Assembly (NCBI GenBank): GCA_034387635.1
Contig: JAOANU010000005.1
Coordinates: forward strand, 186,001-250,000
DNA from: Rhodosporidiobolus odoratus
Taxonomy: Eukaryota; Basidiomycota; Microbotryomycetes; Sporidiobolales; Sporidiobolaceae
Direction: 5' to 3'
Length of the DNA: 64,000 nt
The notes under the pieces are model-generated. The model saw only the letters and a list, made by a program, of their open reading frames with translations, did no database searches and was not told where the DNA came from. The stretch's first letter is position 1. Every line of letters starts with the position of its first letter. Made by a program: the position numbers and the translations under genes. Below, piece after piece: positions 50,301-62,290 of the stretch.

Positions 50301-51576
50301 GGGCAGGGACGGCGACGATGGGGCCATCGAGGAACCCATTGTCCAACTCGCTCAAGAGAAGCAATCCGGGCGATTTCACCCCTTCCGATGGAGGAATCGC
50401 CAGTCCCGCTTCGTCGTCGAGCCAAACCTCCCCGAGTGACTCGACGGGCATTCCGGGGTCATCGGATGGAATTGGAGGGGGAGCGCACAAGGCAAGGAAA
50501 GTCGTCGCTGGGTTGCCTTTTTCGACGCACGATCTCTCGTCGTCGACGTTCAATGGTCGACCTACATTCGCGATTGGGAATGGACCACCTACTCATCACC
50601 CGACAGCTCCTACTGCCGCGGCAATGTCGAATCCGTTAGCATCGACGACAACGACCACGACGCTTCCCCCGGTACTTCCGTTCGACTTTACGAACCCTTC
50701 CTTACCCTTTGGCGGCGGGTTTGACTTTGCTGCAACAACTGCCGCAATAGGAGTCGGGTACCCTCCTGCTCCTTCTACTTCGGCTGCCTTCGTTCCGCCC
50801 TCAGCTCTCCACCGACCACCGGCACAGCCGTTCGACCCTGCCTCCTTGAGTTCACCCCTCGGATCCGACGTTCCCCCGCCTCCTCCTCCGCCTCAGCCCC
50901 AACAGTCAGCTCCAATCCCCTCTTACCCTTCACAACCAACCTGGCCCCCGCCATCGTCAGCCTTCCCTCCTCCCCCCGTGTCCATGTCAGAGCCCACCAC
51001 CGCACCTCCCGCTCACGCTCCAGCCCCAGCTCCCTTCCAGCTCTCCGATTTCTTCCATATCCCCTTCGATGAACCCTCTGTAGTCCCTCCGGCGGTAGGC
51101 CAAGAATACGCCGACTTGATGGCTAATTTTGGAATGGCTGAGATGGGCGGTGGGGCCGGTGGTTTCGGTGGTTCTGTCGGAGGGGGAACATATGGCGGTG
51201 GCGCGGCGGAGGGCGTTGGGGGATGGGGAGGGACGGGAGGAGGAGCGATGTTCGGTAGTGGGGGTGGTGCTGGCGGGGCAGCTGGATGGGGTCGAGGAGG
51301 ATTTGGGGAATCGGGGTATGCGATGGCAGCGACTGGATCAGGAACAGGAATTGGGACGGGAACGGCGATGGAACCAGCCGCTGATGCGGGCTGGACGGGA
51401 GCAGGAGGAGGAGGGTTGGCTTACGGTACGTCCTGGGCCTCTTATCTACTTCTTCTCTCAGCCTGATTGGTCCTACTTGGTTAATTGAGCTGACCTGGTT
51501 ATTCCCTGTCCCACTTCGAGTAGATGCGTCTCTCTTTGGCGGCATGTCTCCCTTCGCCTCTCCACCGCCTCAATAA
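47310..51576 (+). CDS. Zn2Cys6 fungal transcription factor
   Basis: Ten exons (47310-47507, 47586-47693, 47779-48120, 48201-48492, 48583-48897, 48995-49487, 49623-49690, 49765-49931, 50015-51425, 51524-51576) give 1,148 residues. The binuclear zinc cluster is near residues 57-100 (ACDLCRRRKVRCDG...CSLCSAQGVPC), split by an intron after RRRK, and is followed by a coiled coil (YVESLERRLEAMESLL). The fungal-specific regulatory domain covers about 200-640, with YLAICALGSRF, RKRAFIALWSFDQYISSMLG and GRPLAIQSEDIDL. The last about 400 residues are Gly/Pro/Ser/Ala-rich and are likely to activate transcription. Intron 7 appears to be GC-AG (donor GCGAGT at 49691). Target genes are unknown. The nucleus is the expected site. 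Confidence 0.92.
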
Positions 51577-51970
51577 TGACAACAACGTTCGAAGAAGAAA
51601 AGAGTACTCTCGTCCTTTCAGCTTGTAGCACTTACTTGTTGATTGTAGCGTGCCATATCTTTGGCCCTTCAGCTCATTGCTCATCTTGTTTCTGTGACGT
51701 AGCGCCAGGTAGATGAATTCAAGTACAAAAGAAGGACATTCTCCGCTCTGTGCAGCTGCGAGCCAGGCAGAATGGGAAGGCAAGCCGTTTGCAGACAAGG
51801 GAGGGCAAAGGCGGGGGCGGCGCGGATTCCGGATGAATAAGCCAAGTAAGGATAAGACGAAGGAATTATCTACGAAAGAAAAGCACGAAAAGGGGCGAGA
51901 GTGTGCGCTATGTGCAAGGCGGGGACTAAAAGGTGTTTTGAGGGTATCTGAAGTTCGAGCAGCTGCGAGC
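51577..51970. other. convergent 3' region
   Basis: 394 bp between the stop of the zinc-cluster gene (+) and that of the secreted-protein gene (-). Nothing else is recognised. Confidence 0.45.
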
Positions 51971-52906
51971 TTACTCGCGGGAGAACCTGACCGAACGGCG
52001 AACAAAGCGCTTCTTGGAAGAGGAAGAATCGTCGTCTCCAGTGGTACCTTCGTAGTTGGCGCAACCGGGTGCGAGCTGCTCGATTTGGTCATCCGAATAA
52101 ATAGAGGCGCAGGCGAAGCGGGCTGTACATGGGTAGAGGGGGAAGAATGTGAGTAAGGAAACTGGGTTGAGAAGGTCCGGTCGAGGAGCAGAACGTACCT
52201 TGGGCGCAGGAAGCTTGGGCTTGCTCTGTGAAAGAGACGAGTCGCGTGAGCAAGTGACCCTCACAGGGGACCAAGGCGTAAGACGCACCGGTAGGAACAG
52301 CAGAAGCCTGATCAGCGGCTTGAAGACGACTCAAGCAAGTCGAAAGGTGGCACTTGCACTGCGGCGCCGCCTGCTGAATCGTGCTCGCCGCCGAGCCAAG
52401 ACTGAATGAGACACCGCAGGCCAAGTTTGAGACGATACCATCGGTGGTGGTCCTGAGGATGTTGGTGATGTCGTTCTCGCCTGAGCCTTCGATCGCAGCG
52501 TTGACGCTCTGAAGGAGGGCGTCGGCATTGGTTGTCACGGAATCGCCTTGATAGATGAGGGTACCAGCGAGCTGCAGGGAAAAGGCAGCGAAGGGAGGGA
52601 CAGGGATCGCGGAAAACGCGGTCGAAGGCAAAGACACTGATCAGCTCTGCGCTTCTGTCCATTTCCTTCTAATCGGGAAGGAAACTCACGTTGTAGAGAG
52701 GGCCGCAGAGCGCGGCATCGCCCTCGCCGTTGGTGTACTCGGAGCACTGGATGTCGGAGACGGACTCGCCAGAGGGAGCCTCGGCGGCGTAGACAGCTGG
52801 TGATCGCGACGCTGGTCAGCTAACTGAGCGGCTACACCAACATGAGAGCGTGGAACGTACAAGTGAAGACGGTCAGGCCAAGAGCGGCGAGGGAGAGGCG
52901 GACCAT
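51971..52906 (-). CDS. secreted cysteine-rich protein
   Basis: Five exons (52906-52861, 52796-52690, 52571-52289, 52225-52199, 52122-51971) give 204 residues. A clean signal peptide (MVRLSLAALGLTVFTSVYAA) is followed by a mature chain with nine cysteines, including a close CKC pair, and no membrane segment. The C-terminus is Ser/Asp-rich, then basic (KKRFVRRSVRFSRE). Exon 4 is only 27 nt. It is probably extracellular or cell-wall associated. The odd cysteine number would leave one unpaired or permit an intermolecular bond. No family is recognised; an effector or hydrolase inhibitor cannot be claimed from sequence alone. Confidence 0.78.
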
Positions 52907-53660
52907 ATTGCTGAAAAGAGGAAGAAGTTTAGAAAAGTGTCGGGGGCGAGAGGGAGGCGGGGGCAAGTGAGGGAAGTGGAAGAAAGAGGGAGAACGTGAG
53001 AACTCAGGAGAGCAGGCCCTCTTATACAGCTCGACGAGAAAAAGTAGCACCCTTAAGGTGGAGGTGTCGTTCAACACAAGGGTTCGAAGATACGGACGCG
53101 TCCGGATCTGTTCAAGTTGTGTTGAGCAAGTGCGCACTAGTAAGAGACTTTATCGACACGAAGGGGGTCTTGCAGCCGCATATACCTAGTTTCACTGCAC
53201 GATAGAGGGACGTAGGCCACGGACGCCTTGAGACCGCAGGACCGAGACTAGAGTGCCCAATGGGACGAGAGACGGAATTGAGAAGGCCAAATTCATCCGG
53301 TCCTCGTCGACATCGCTGCCGCAGTCGCTTCGTCGCCCAACCACCTCAATCCCGCAAGAGTGTATTGACGTAACTAGCAGATCAAGGTATGAAGGCACCC
53401 TCCGGTAATCGGTCCGCGGTTCGTTGTTGCGCGCGATTATTGGCTCGCGATCGCTCGCAAGCATGACGGAAACAGCACTGTCCTGCGTTGATTTCACGAC
53501 AAGCGCTCAGTAGTGAGCAAACTCAGGGGCAGTTACGAAGGTAAGGACAACAAGCAGGAAGAAAAGACGAGCAGTCGATAGGGTATAACGGTCGTGAGGA
53601 GGTGAAACAGGGAGAAGAAAGCAAAGAACGTGTGGCCTGAGGGTGCAGTGTCGAGCGACC
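52907..53660. other. intergenic, nothing recognised
   Basis: 754 bp between the start of the secreted-protein gene and the stop of the acyl-CoA dehydrogenase gene, both on the minus strand. It should contain the promoter of the secreted-protein gene. No tRNA or other RNA gene was seen. Confidence 0.45.
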
Positions 53661-56529
53661 TTAGAGGACGGCCTTGGGCATCTTGCGCGACGCCTGACGG
53701 ACACCGAGGTCGGCGAGGACTGCAGCATAACGCCGAGGGTCAGCTGAAATCTATACATACTTTGGGCTTGAGGAGAAAGAGTTCACCTTCCTCCGCCCCG
53801 CCCAGCAAAGCGTCGAACTTCTGATTGCGCCTGAAATTCTCGATGAAGTTGCCCACTGACAGCGACAAGGAGGTGGCAGACAGGGGGTGGTTGCGGGAAA
53901 GGAAGGAAAGGGAAGTAAAGGCGGAGGAAAAGATGGGTCAGTGGCGTCAAGGCGGTAAAGGTAACAGAGAACGCACTGCCACCCTGAGTGATACCCCTAC
54001 CGCCAAAGATCTGAACGGCTGAGAGGGAGGAAAAGGTATTGAATCAGCTTGAGCGTAACCACCAAGGCAAGCGACGGAAACACGGACGTACCATCATCCG
54101 CAATCTCGCCGGCACACTTGGTGCATTGCTGAGAAGGGCCAAAGCAACCGTGAGTTTGTGCCACGTGGATGGCAGGGTGTCATAGATCGAGCGGGGCGAG
54201 ACGCACGTATTTCAGCAAGCCAATCGGACCTGCCAGCAGATCAGCTTGCTGCGCATAGGTCATCTTGGTCATCTGGTAGGCTGTTCAGACAGAACTTGAC
54301 TCAGCAACCCAGGCCAGACGAACGCGGGGAAGCGAAAGAAGGACGGACTGATGTTCTCGAGGTAGGCCTGAAGCGATTCAACCTTAGCTATCATGTCGGC
54401 GAGCTTGGCGCGGATAACGGCTTGAGTGATGAGAGGCTTTCCGAAGGCGGTCCTCTGGTGTGCCCACTTGAAGCATTCCTCAACTGTGGAACTGAAAGAT
54501 GAGTACGGATCGTGATGACGACAGCGGAAGGAGGACAGCGTACCAGCCATGCGGGACCCGGCAACGCTTCCGCAGCACATGACCCAGCGTTCGTGACTGT
54601 GAGAAGGAACAGGGAGTCAGAGCACTGTGGAACATACGAAGAAGGGAAAAGCGCACTTGAAATTGCTCAGAACGACGAAAAGACCTTTTCCCTCTTTGCC
54701 AAGGAGGTTCTCAACCGGCACGCGCACGTTGTCATACGTAATGTACGCCGTCCCTGCGGTGGTCGAGTAGGTAGTCTGTTTCGTAAGACGAGGTGAGCAT
54801 CGCCGAGAAACGTGAGGAGGAAGAAAGCCTCACCTTGATGAGCTTGGTATCGACACCTTCACCTCTCGGGATGAGGATCATCGAAAGACCATTGCCTGTG
54901 TCGCAAGCTGTGCTGAAGTAGTCGGAGAAGTGGCCGTTGGTAATCCATTTCTTCGTGCTGAACAGCAACAGAAGAAGGTCAACGTCTCGTCGAGTGAAGG
55001 AAGTACAAACCTGAGGCTTACCCATTGACGATGTAGTGTTTCCCATCAGGTGTCTTGACGGCGGTGGTCCTCAGTCCAGCCACGTCAGACCCCGCGAACG
55101 CCTCCGTCACAGCGAGAGAAATGAATTTCTTAGCCGCCAGAACATCGGGGATAATCTCTTTCTTGAGCTTCTCCGATCCGAAATTCATGACGGGTGGGAG
55201 GCCAATGACCATGCCGCCTTGCAGGCCGTCGGCGTACCCTGTTTCCGATCGTAGCGTGAGCGTGTCGAGGGCCAGAAGGGAAAGAGAAACAACGTACCCC
55301 GAGCACCACCGCGCACAAGCTCTTGCGTGATTATCTGCTCGTGGAAGTAATCGAAGTCCTCGCCCTTGACGCCGCCGGGAAGGGTCAAGCCGTGAAGAAG
55401 CTTGGTCGGCCCCATCCTCTGCAGGTATGGACGCAAACCGTATCAGTGATGCGCAGTGAACAAGGGCATAAAGAAGCGCACCATAGCGTTGATGTGCAGG
55501 ACTCCCATTTTCTGCACGAGTTCGACAGTCGGACGCTTGCCGTCCTTCTCGTGAAGCTGGGCGTCCGGGCGAACCTCCTCGTCGACAAATTTGCGCATAT
55601 ACTTCTGTAAGGCGCGGTGGCTGTCCTTGTAGTACGGTGAGTCGAAGCCTGTAAGGGTAAGTCACAGATTGTCAGCGCCGGATGGTCCGCTCAGAAGGGA
55701 AAGTTGGCGGACCCTCGGATAGCCAGGTTGCTTCGCCATAGGGGACCGGCGAGAGGGTCCCCGGCGTGGGAAGGATGTAGCGAGGTTTCGAGCTCTCTAC
55801 GCTGCCGACGATGTATCGTCCGTACTTGTTAAGCACTTCAGCGCGGTGCATGCCGAAGAACGCGGTGGTCGCGTCTGCAGGATAGAAAGGTCAGCCGAGC
55901 TGGAGCAATACGTCGCTGGGCGGAGATGAGCGGGGGCGGTGGTGCACTGCGACTGAAGAGGCGCAGACCTGTGGGGGAACTGTGCATGAGGTGGGAACAC
56001 ATGGGGACGACTTGAAGAACAAGAAAACATACCTTGACCAGCGACTTGAAGGAGGACATGGGCGCCGCCCGGGTGTAGGTCGACGAACTTGCTCAGATCG
56101 TATACAGCGGAGTCGATAATGATGTAGAGGTCGCCCTCCTTGTTGTGCTGGAGAGGAGGAATCAGTGGTGAAGGATGTTAGCGATCGCACCTTCGCGCCA
56201 GGAGTACGCTGCAGCTCCTTGCATCTCCGCTGGCGTTGCCAGCCTGCCTGCTTCCCCCCGCCCAATGACATGTGCACATCCCGCCGCCCCACTTCTGCCT
56301 GAAAATGCGTCCTATGCCTCGCTACACCGTGCCGAGCACGCGCACTCGAACGAAAGCACGCATGGGGCTCGGCAGCGTGACCGCCCGTGTGCGGCTTGCT
56401 CGTGCTAGACGTATGGAGACAGCGCACCTTGGCCACCTCTTCCTTGGTGAAAGTCCTGAAGGAGTCGCGCTTGGTAGCCGTGTCGAGCACAGTCGCGTAT
56501 TTCGTCTGTGAGGGTGGACTGATGCTCAT
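53661..56529 (-). CDS. acyl-CoA dehydrogenase with N-terminal cytochrome b5 domain
   Basis: Fifteen exons join in phase to 531 residues (56529-56428, 56147-56033, 55874-55713, 55648-55482, 55418-55298, 55238-55022, 54957-54834, 54775-54657, 54596-54544, 54483-54349, 54280-54207, 54128-54092, 54018-53977, 53855-53787, 53719-53661). Residues about 25-100 are a cytochrome b5 domain with the heme-ligand motif DLHPGGAHVLL and a second His in FFGMHRAEV. The rest is an acyl-CoA dehydrogenase: substrate and FAD regions LAVTEAFAGSDVAGL and KKWITNGHFSDYF, then RTAFGKPLITQAVIRAKLAD, then QIFGGRGITQGGMG. The fusion suggests that flavin electrons pass through heme rather than only through ETF. There is no clear mitochondrial leader, and the C-terminus (KMPKAVL) is not a standard peroxisomal signal. 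The substrate is unknown. Confidence 0.92.
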
Positions 56530-58603
56530 CGCGGCTAGGTGTGCAGGTGTACAGAATTGAGGAGACAGGAAGAAGTGATTGGTGGCGCGTGGTGTTGTGC
56601 GGCTCCGGCAAACTTTCGGACACCGGAGAAAGTTTTTCATCGCTCTTTCAGGCGCGTTGGAACTGGTAGAAAACCCAGGTGTCTGCCAGAGAAAAGGAAC
56701 GCAGGCAACCAAGCGCAGCTACCAAATAGCATGTCGGATCGCCGTCGACATGTCGTGGACTAACTGGGACGACCTGCTCCCCTTCACCTCGATCTGTCGC
56801 AGAATGCCGACGACTCTATCATGCCACCCAAGGCCAGTGAGATCCTCGCGCTCCCTGACGTTCCGACCGCTGTAGCGCCATACCAAGCACCACGATTGGC
56901 AATCACGTGCAGGTTCAATGAGGGGAGTGGCATGTCGATCTGATACAATGATCGAGGAAATACAGCACGCCTGAAAAACGCTTTCTGGGCATCACGCTGA
57001 CAATATAGCCTCGCGACTCTATGCTGTTCAGCTGTGCAGCGACTAGATGCACACAGTGGTACTGGACTGGCGGGAACATGTACTCCTCCAAGCTGACCTT
57101 CTCAAACTGCTTGTCTCGTCCGCCCCTATCCCGACTGGAGGTATTGACAGGTCATACATCCTCCGCCCATGCTTCTGGTGTCGTACCGATCCTCTGGGCC
57201 ACCCTCAACCCAAGCCTGCGGTGTTGATGCGCCAGGTCGTGATAGCTGGACTCAAAGGGTTCTGCTTCAACAGACACTGGGTTGACATGACTCGGGGCTT
57301 TGAGATGCTGCCTTTGCAAGCCTTGCCAGAAGTCATCCAAGGGCTAGGGGCACAGATGAAATGACAAAATGCTGTCAGCCTGCATCAGGAACAGAAGGAC
57401 AGAGAAAAAGACCAGACCGTATCTGCTATGCTCTCGAACAATTGCAGCGGAGCAGGCTGTGTGTGCTCTCATCAGTCAACCTGTTGCTGTATAGAGAGGA
57501 CTGTGTCAGTAACTTGTCATTGAGTGTATATGCTAGGAGGCAACAGTAGCAGCAATGAAGTTGTTGCGCAGTGGCCTGCGCTGTTGCAATTTTATTGAAA
57601 AGGACAGGACATACCGAGCTTGATCCATCCAGCAGTGAAACACTGATGTTCTAAAGATTCCAGCTAATCTTTTGGCAGTGCAGGCTACCCAGCTCTTCCC
57701 ACTTGACCTCCCTGACTTGAAATGCAGCGAGCCTACTAATTGTTGCCCCAGCTCCTACATGTCTTTGCGGGATTAGAGCTGATACTTGAGTGTCTGCAGT
57801 GCGCCTTTGAAGGTTTTGAGAGTGTAAGCTTGACAGAGTGGCAGTAGAGGAAAAGGCGCTTCCTACGGGTGACTGTTACCAAGAGGGGCGGGGTCGGAAA
57901 AGCAAAAACCTTTGCCGAGGTGAAGGTGGCATACTTATTGATGGCCCAGATCTGGCGCTACAGGAATGCACTCAAGCACTCAGCAATGGTCCACCTCACG
58001 GTGTGCGCAGAGGATATAGATCTTCTGGTGCTCACCTTGTACCATGAGGCAATGGAAATGTTCACTTTGGGCTGTACAGACCACCAGATGCGTCACCATC
58101 AGCAGCGTTGCAATTATTACAAGGCGGAGGTAGGTACTTACAATATGTTGCCCCCTTCTCCGCCGCTTGGCCACCAGCTTATCTTCAGCGGCATGCACCC
58201 GATGTATAAGCCCAATTCGTAACTATCGTGGGTACAGGACCACCTTTGTGCACTTATGACACGGAGGAGCTCTGACTTGGCCTCTTCTCCTTCTTCTTCC
58301 GCATTGTCACAAGTGACTTCAGCCGGTCCAGGTGGGGATAGTATAGGCAGTCGCCGCAGCATACTCCCAACCTCAATAGGGTATGATGTCTGGCTGTTCT
58401 ACAGAGGATGACATTGTGTCGAGCCGGGCGCAGGGCATGCAGAGGCGAGTGAGCCAGTCTGCCAACTTGTTCGGTAGGGGAAATGAGGCACCACGGACGT
58501 CCCTCAGACTCCTGCTGGTGGAGCAAGAACAGTCTGTGTATAGGCCAGGTGTAGCACCTTGTCGGACACCATATTGGGTGATACAAAGCTGGCGGAATCC
58601 GAG
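56530..58603. other. 2-kb gene-poor stretch, possible degraded coding remnants
   Basis: No gene can be assigned over about 2 kb, the longest such gap in the window. By eye it is less GC-rich than its surroundings. Plus-strand open frames at about 57,047-57,364 (LDWREHVLLQADLLKLLVSS; QVVIAGLKGFCFNRHWVDMT) and 57,869-58,222 (KVAYLLMAQIWRYRNALKHS) read like real protein but have no recognised family and do not connect. They may be exons of an unrecognised gene or remains of a mobile element. Confidence 0.35.
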
Positions 58604-58638
58604 TTGAGAAGGTAACATTATCTACTCCCCCCCACATA

Positions 58639-58670
58639 GAGTCCGGACTCGGTCTTCTGGGCGAGTCCGG
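58639..58670. repeat. left inverted-repeat block of the Crypton
   Basis: Contains the palindromic AGTCCGGACT core within AGTCCGGACTCGG, then GGGCGAGTCC. Both blocks recur in inverted order and orientation at 62310-62345. Confidence 0.65.
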
Positions 58671-59359
58671 TTGCGTGTGGATAAGTCTGTCCGCTCTTCT
58701 CTTGCTCGTTGCCTCGCTTGTTCAGCCTCAATCTTTGCACATCTACACTATCAAAAAGCTCAAGAGAAGGTACACAGGCGTGGTAACCGCCGCATGTTGT
58801 TGCCCGTCTGCACCGCCTGACCTCACCGCTTTTGAGTTTACGCCGTCTCTCTCATCGACTGCAACTCGTGCTGAATTGGATACCCACTGCGGGTACTTCT
58901 GGGAGTCTTCAGGTACGTCTGACCTCTCACTATGCACTTCAAGCTCGCAACCAGCGCTTCGTCCTCGTCCTGCTCGCGCTGCCCTTCACGACCTCGTCAT
59001 GGCACTCTGACCTGACTTACGCCTGCAGACACGGTGTTAGTCCCTCTTTCAGCTCTGGAAACACCCCCTGCTGCTCATGTCAGCGCAGCGGAGGGCCGTC
59101 CCAGACCGATCTCTCTGCCACCCATCCGCTCTTGACCTTGTTCCGCATCCTGCTATCCTTCAAAGCGGTATGCAGTGCAACTGTCGCCCGTAGCCGCACT
59201 AGAAGGTTTGGCATCAACTCCCGCAACAGTCTCATTACTGCAGGGGAATGAAGATTGGACCCGACAAAGAACAGAAAGCGACAGCGAGAAAGGATTGCAA
59301 CGACAAATGCCCGCAGCTACAGAAGGAAGAAAACTCAAAGTGACAGAAAGAAGAGAAGA
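58671..59359. other. 3' internal part of the Crypton, nothing firm
   Basis: About 690 bp between the left repeat and the recombinase stop. A plus-strand open frame from 58675 has a hydrophobic start (SLSALLLLVASLV) but begins with GTG and has no recognised family. A purine-rich run lies near 59,330-59,360. Confidence 0.35.
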
Positions 59360-62181
59360 CTATACAGGAAGTGGGATGTCAAGCGAAAAGTCTGCTTTGA
59401 GTAGCTTGCGGAGAGCGTCGAGGCTTTTGTTCTTCTGTTGGTTCCGAAAAGTATCGAGGGCTTTGACCGCTACTTCCCCAGTAACCTTCTTCTTCTTCAT
59501 GATCCACCTTACCTTATCCACCACAGCTTTCTTCCTGTCCCATTGCTTCCTTAGCTTGTCCACCTTCCGCAACTTCTTCAACTCCTCGCTTCCCTCCGGG
59601 TAAGCCTCTTCAATACTCTTCTGCCCACCCACACCTTCTGTCCACTCCCGCCAGGTTTCATCAACAGTCTTGAGCGCCCCGTTGAGCTCAAGGGGAAGGG
59701 CATGGGCGACAGGCGAGGATAAGGCGCAGGTCGAGGGAAAGGCTGCAGCGGAAGTGGAAGCTGTCGGGGTAGATGTGGACGGCGCAGGATCAGCGCCACC
59801 TGTCTCAGCATGTAGTCGGACAGCGACGCGACCGTTGAGCAACGTCCGAGAGGAGGTTGTGGCTGCTAGAACCGGATTTTTCGACTTTCTCAGAAAGTGT
59901 CGAGACGATATTGATGAGCTGAAGAAGCTGCTGGCGTTGATGGTCGAAGCCAGTGTCGATGTGCTTGGTGAGGAGGGGAAGAACACGCTCAAGCTCAAGG
60001 GCAAAAGGGTCTTGCACCGTCGAAAGATGCTGCTTCATGTGCTGTTCGAAAGCGAGGAAGGCGGGGGAAGAGAAAAGAGGGTGCAGGAAGATAGGGTGCG
60101 TCGAATAGGTGGCACGGATGCAAGCTGCGTCTTGGATGATGACCGGGCGAAGGCGGAGCAGGAGTCTGAGGAAGTTGATTGCGGAGATGGTGGGGAGGGC
60201 ACGATCGCCTTCTTCGAGGCGGTGGAGCCTACGGGCATCGGAAGTGGACAAGCAGAACAGGGACAGAGGGAAGAGAGGGAAGAGAGGGAAGAAAGGGAAG
60301 AGAGACATATATTAGCACTTGTTTGCTTGACGGGCCAGGAAGAAAGGAGGCGGGTAAAAGGAGGCAAAGGATAGGCCGGAATGTCCGTGAAAGTGGGAGG
60401 ACAGGAGGCTGTTCAATACGCACCACTCATCCGCTTCCGGAAAGACTTGACGCAGCAACTCCTCGGGCACCTCGATATCGCGTTGCAAAAAGTACATTCC
60501 TCCTCTCGCATCAAATCCGGCATGAACTCGGATCACTTCTCTTGCTAGCCCCGTCAAGTAGCATCGATCAACCGCATCCACATTCCACCGGCCTGCTGAT
60601 CGAATGTCCGCCTTGGCTGCCCCTCCCAAGTCCGCCATCCTTGACCCGCTGCCTCGAAAGATGTGAGTGACGGCTTTGGTGGGAAGTTTTGTGGCTTTCT
60701 TGGCGCGTTGAACAGAGGCGTTGAACGTCTTATAGAGAAGGGGGTCGAAGGGATTAGTGCCGGAGAAAAGGAGCTTGAGAGTAAACCAATCTTCAGATGT
60801 GGCGAAAGAAGGGAATTGGGTGTTGTCGGGTGGAAAGGACTCCTGGGAAACTTGGAAGCTGACGATACAAGCATGTCAGTGTACAAGACTCAATGACAGG
60901 GACAGTGACCGTGACCGCACCGTTGAAAGAGATAGAGGCCCATAGCGCCAACCCCGCATACCTCCGCCTGTTCATGCCGAGTGAAAGCGGCGTACTCCGT
61001 CCTTCCGGCCTTGTTGGTCTTGCCGTTATCGAGAATGACTACGACGGCAAACGAGGGAGTGGGCCCTTCTTTGGGGAGATCAACGGCAAAAGTGTCGGCG
61101 AGCTCGATGGCGAGGATATTGCTTGACCGCAGCATACCGTAGTGACCGATACAGAAAGCGAGGCGGTCACGCAGACCTTCTGCTGTGTCGCGCTTCATGC
61201 AGGAAGTGAGGAGAGCGGAGAATTGTTCGGTTGTGGTGTAACCATCTTGTAGAGAGCCTGAAAATGAGCAGTGCTGATTAGTCCTACAACCTTCACGGTA
61301 CACAGAAGGAGCAGAGCACGTACCAATACCTCGATCTGTGAAAGCGTCGCGCTTCCGCTGATGCTTTGAGCGCTCATAACCCTCCTTGATCAACCTGACC
61401 GCCGGATGTTTTCCCGGATTCTCGAAGGTGTTCATGCCCAGAGCCTGCTGCTCTCGCCATAGATCGACGATGGCATATATAGTTTGCTCGACTACGGCGC
61501 CTGAGATGACCTTCTGGGCGATAGCTGCAATCAAAGCAAGAATGAGCGGAAATAGCGAGAAAACCCAGAGGAAAGGTAACACACGAGCAGCAATGCCATC
61601 TGTTCCTTCAGCAGCTGTGACACCATCCTCTGCGCCATCTTCGTCTTCCTCATCGCTATTGTTCCCTGGGGGAAGCGACGCCGACTTCTCCTTGCCCTTG
61701 CCCTTCCCTCCCTTGTTTGTCAAAGTCGATTTCTTCGACTTTGGGCCGCGCTTCTGCGGTGCACGCCCAATGACGACTTCCCGCAGGTAAGCTACAAGCT
61801 TCTCGCCAGTAACAACACGTCTAGGTCGAAAGCCGAGGCAGATCAGCTCGACAATCGGCTCACAGCAGGTATCAAAAACTCAACGCACCCGCTCATGCCC
61901 AGTCCCAAACCATCGCACCACTCCTGGAAAGCCTTCTGCTTCCGCTCATACGCCCTGATCGTGTTCGGGTTGCGAGCAGCCCTGCTTTCTTCGTACACCT
62001 GGCGAGGAAACCTCGGCCAACCGCAACTCTCCCTGAGCAGCCCTCGTAGCGGACGAGCGAGACGGTGAGGCTGTTGCTGAGGGTGCTGTGTACGGCGCTG
62101 CTCGCTTCCCTTTGCTCGAGCGTGAAGAAGAAGCGGGAGGCATGATGTGCGGAAGATGAGAAGAGGCGGGAAAGGGGGCAT
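59360..62181 (-). CDS. Crypton tyrosine recombinase with GCR1-like C-terminal domain
   Basis: Seven exons (62181-61889, 61820-61585, 61524-61324, 61257-60921, 60858-60424, 60228-59873, 59799-59360) give 765 residues. The N-terminal DNA-binding part starts QVYEESRAARNPNTIRAYER. The catalytic region has a first Arg in AFCIGHYGMLRSSNILAIEL, a Lys in DNGKTNKAGR, His and Arg in THIFRGSGSRMADLGG, a GRW, and the Tyr in DAVDRCYLTGL, so the active site looks complete. A Crypton-typical helical region follows (FLRLLLRLRPVIIQDAA), then a GCR1-like DNA-binding end (VDETWREWTEGVGGQKSIEE). I used the ATG at 62181, which keeps one frame; the ATG at 62143 opens a more natural Ser-rich N-terminus in another frame, so a start error or small frameshift is possible. 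Confidence 0.82.
60258..60304 (+). repeat. GAGAGGGAA minisatellite
   Basis: About five imperfect 9-10-bp units of GAGAGGGAA type lie in intron 5 of the recombinase gene, on the plus strand. In transcript sense this gives the pyrimidine-rich stretch ahead of the acceptor at 60229. Confidence 0.8.
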
Positions 62182-62290
62182 GCTTCTTATCCCTTTGACT
62201 GTTTCCCCTCTCTGGTATTGAAGGTAAGGTGTAGATGATAAGCGAAGTTATTCCATGCAGACTATATGATAAGTCAGATTATTCACCCGT

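Noticed and set aside
53080..53110. tRNA-like GGTTCGAA box
   Set aside because: No matching A box, acceptor stem or anticodon arm was found around it.
58254..58637. Minus-strand frame as a retrotransposon fragment
   Set aside because: It has a few suggestive words but no reverse transcriptase, RNase H or integrase motif, so it is left as unassigned.
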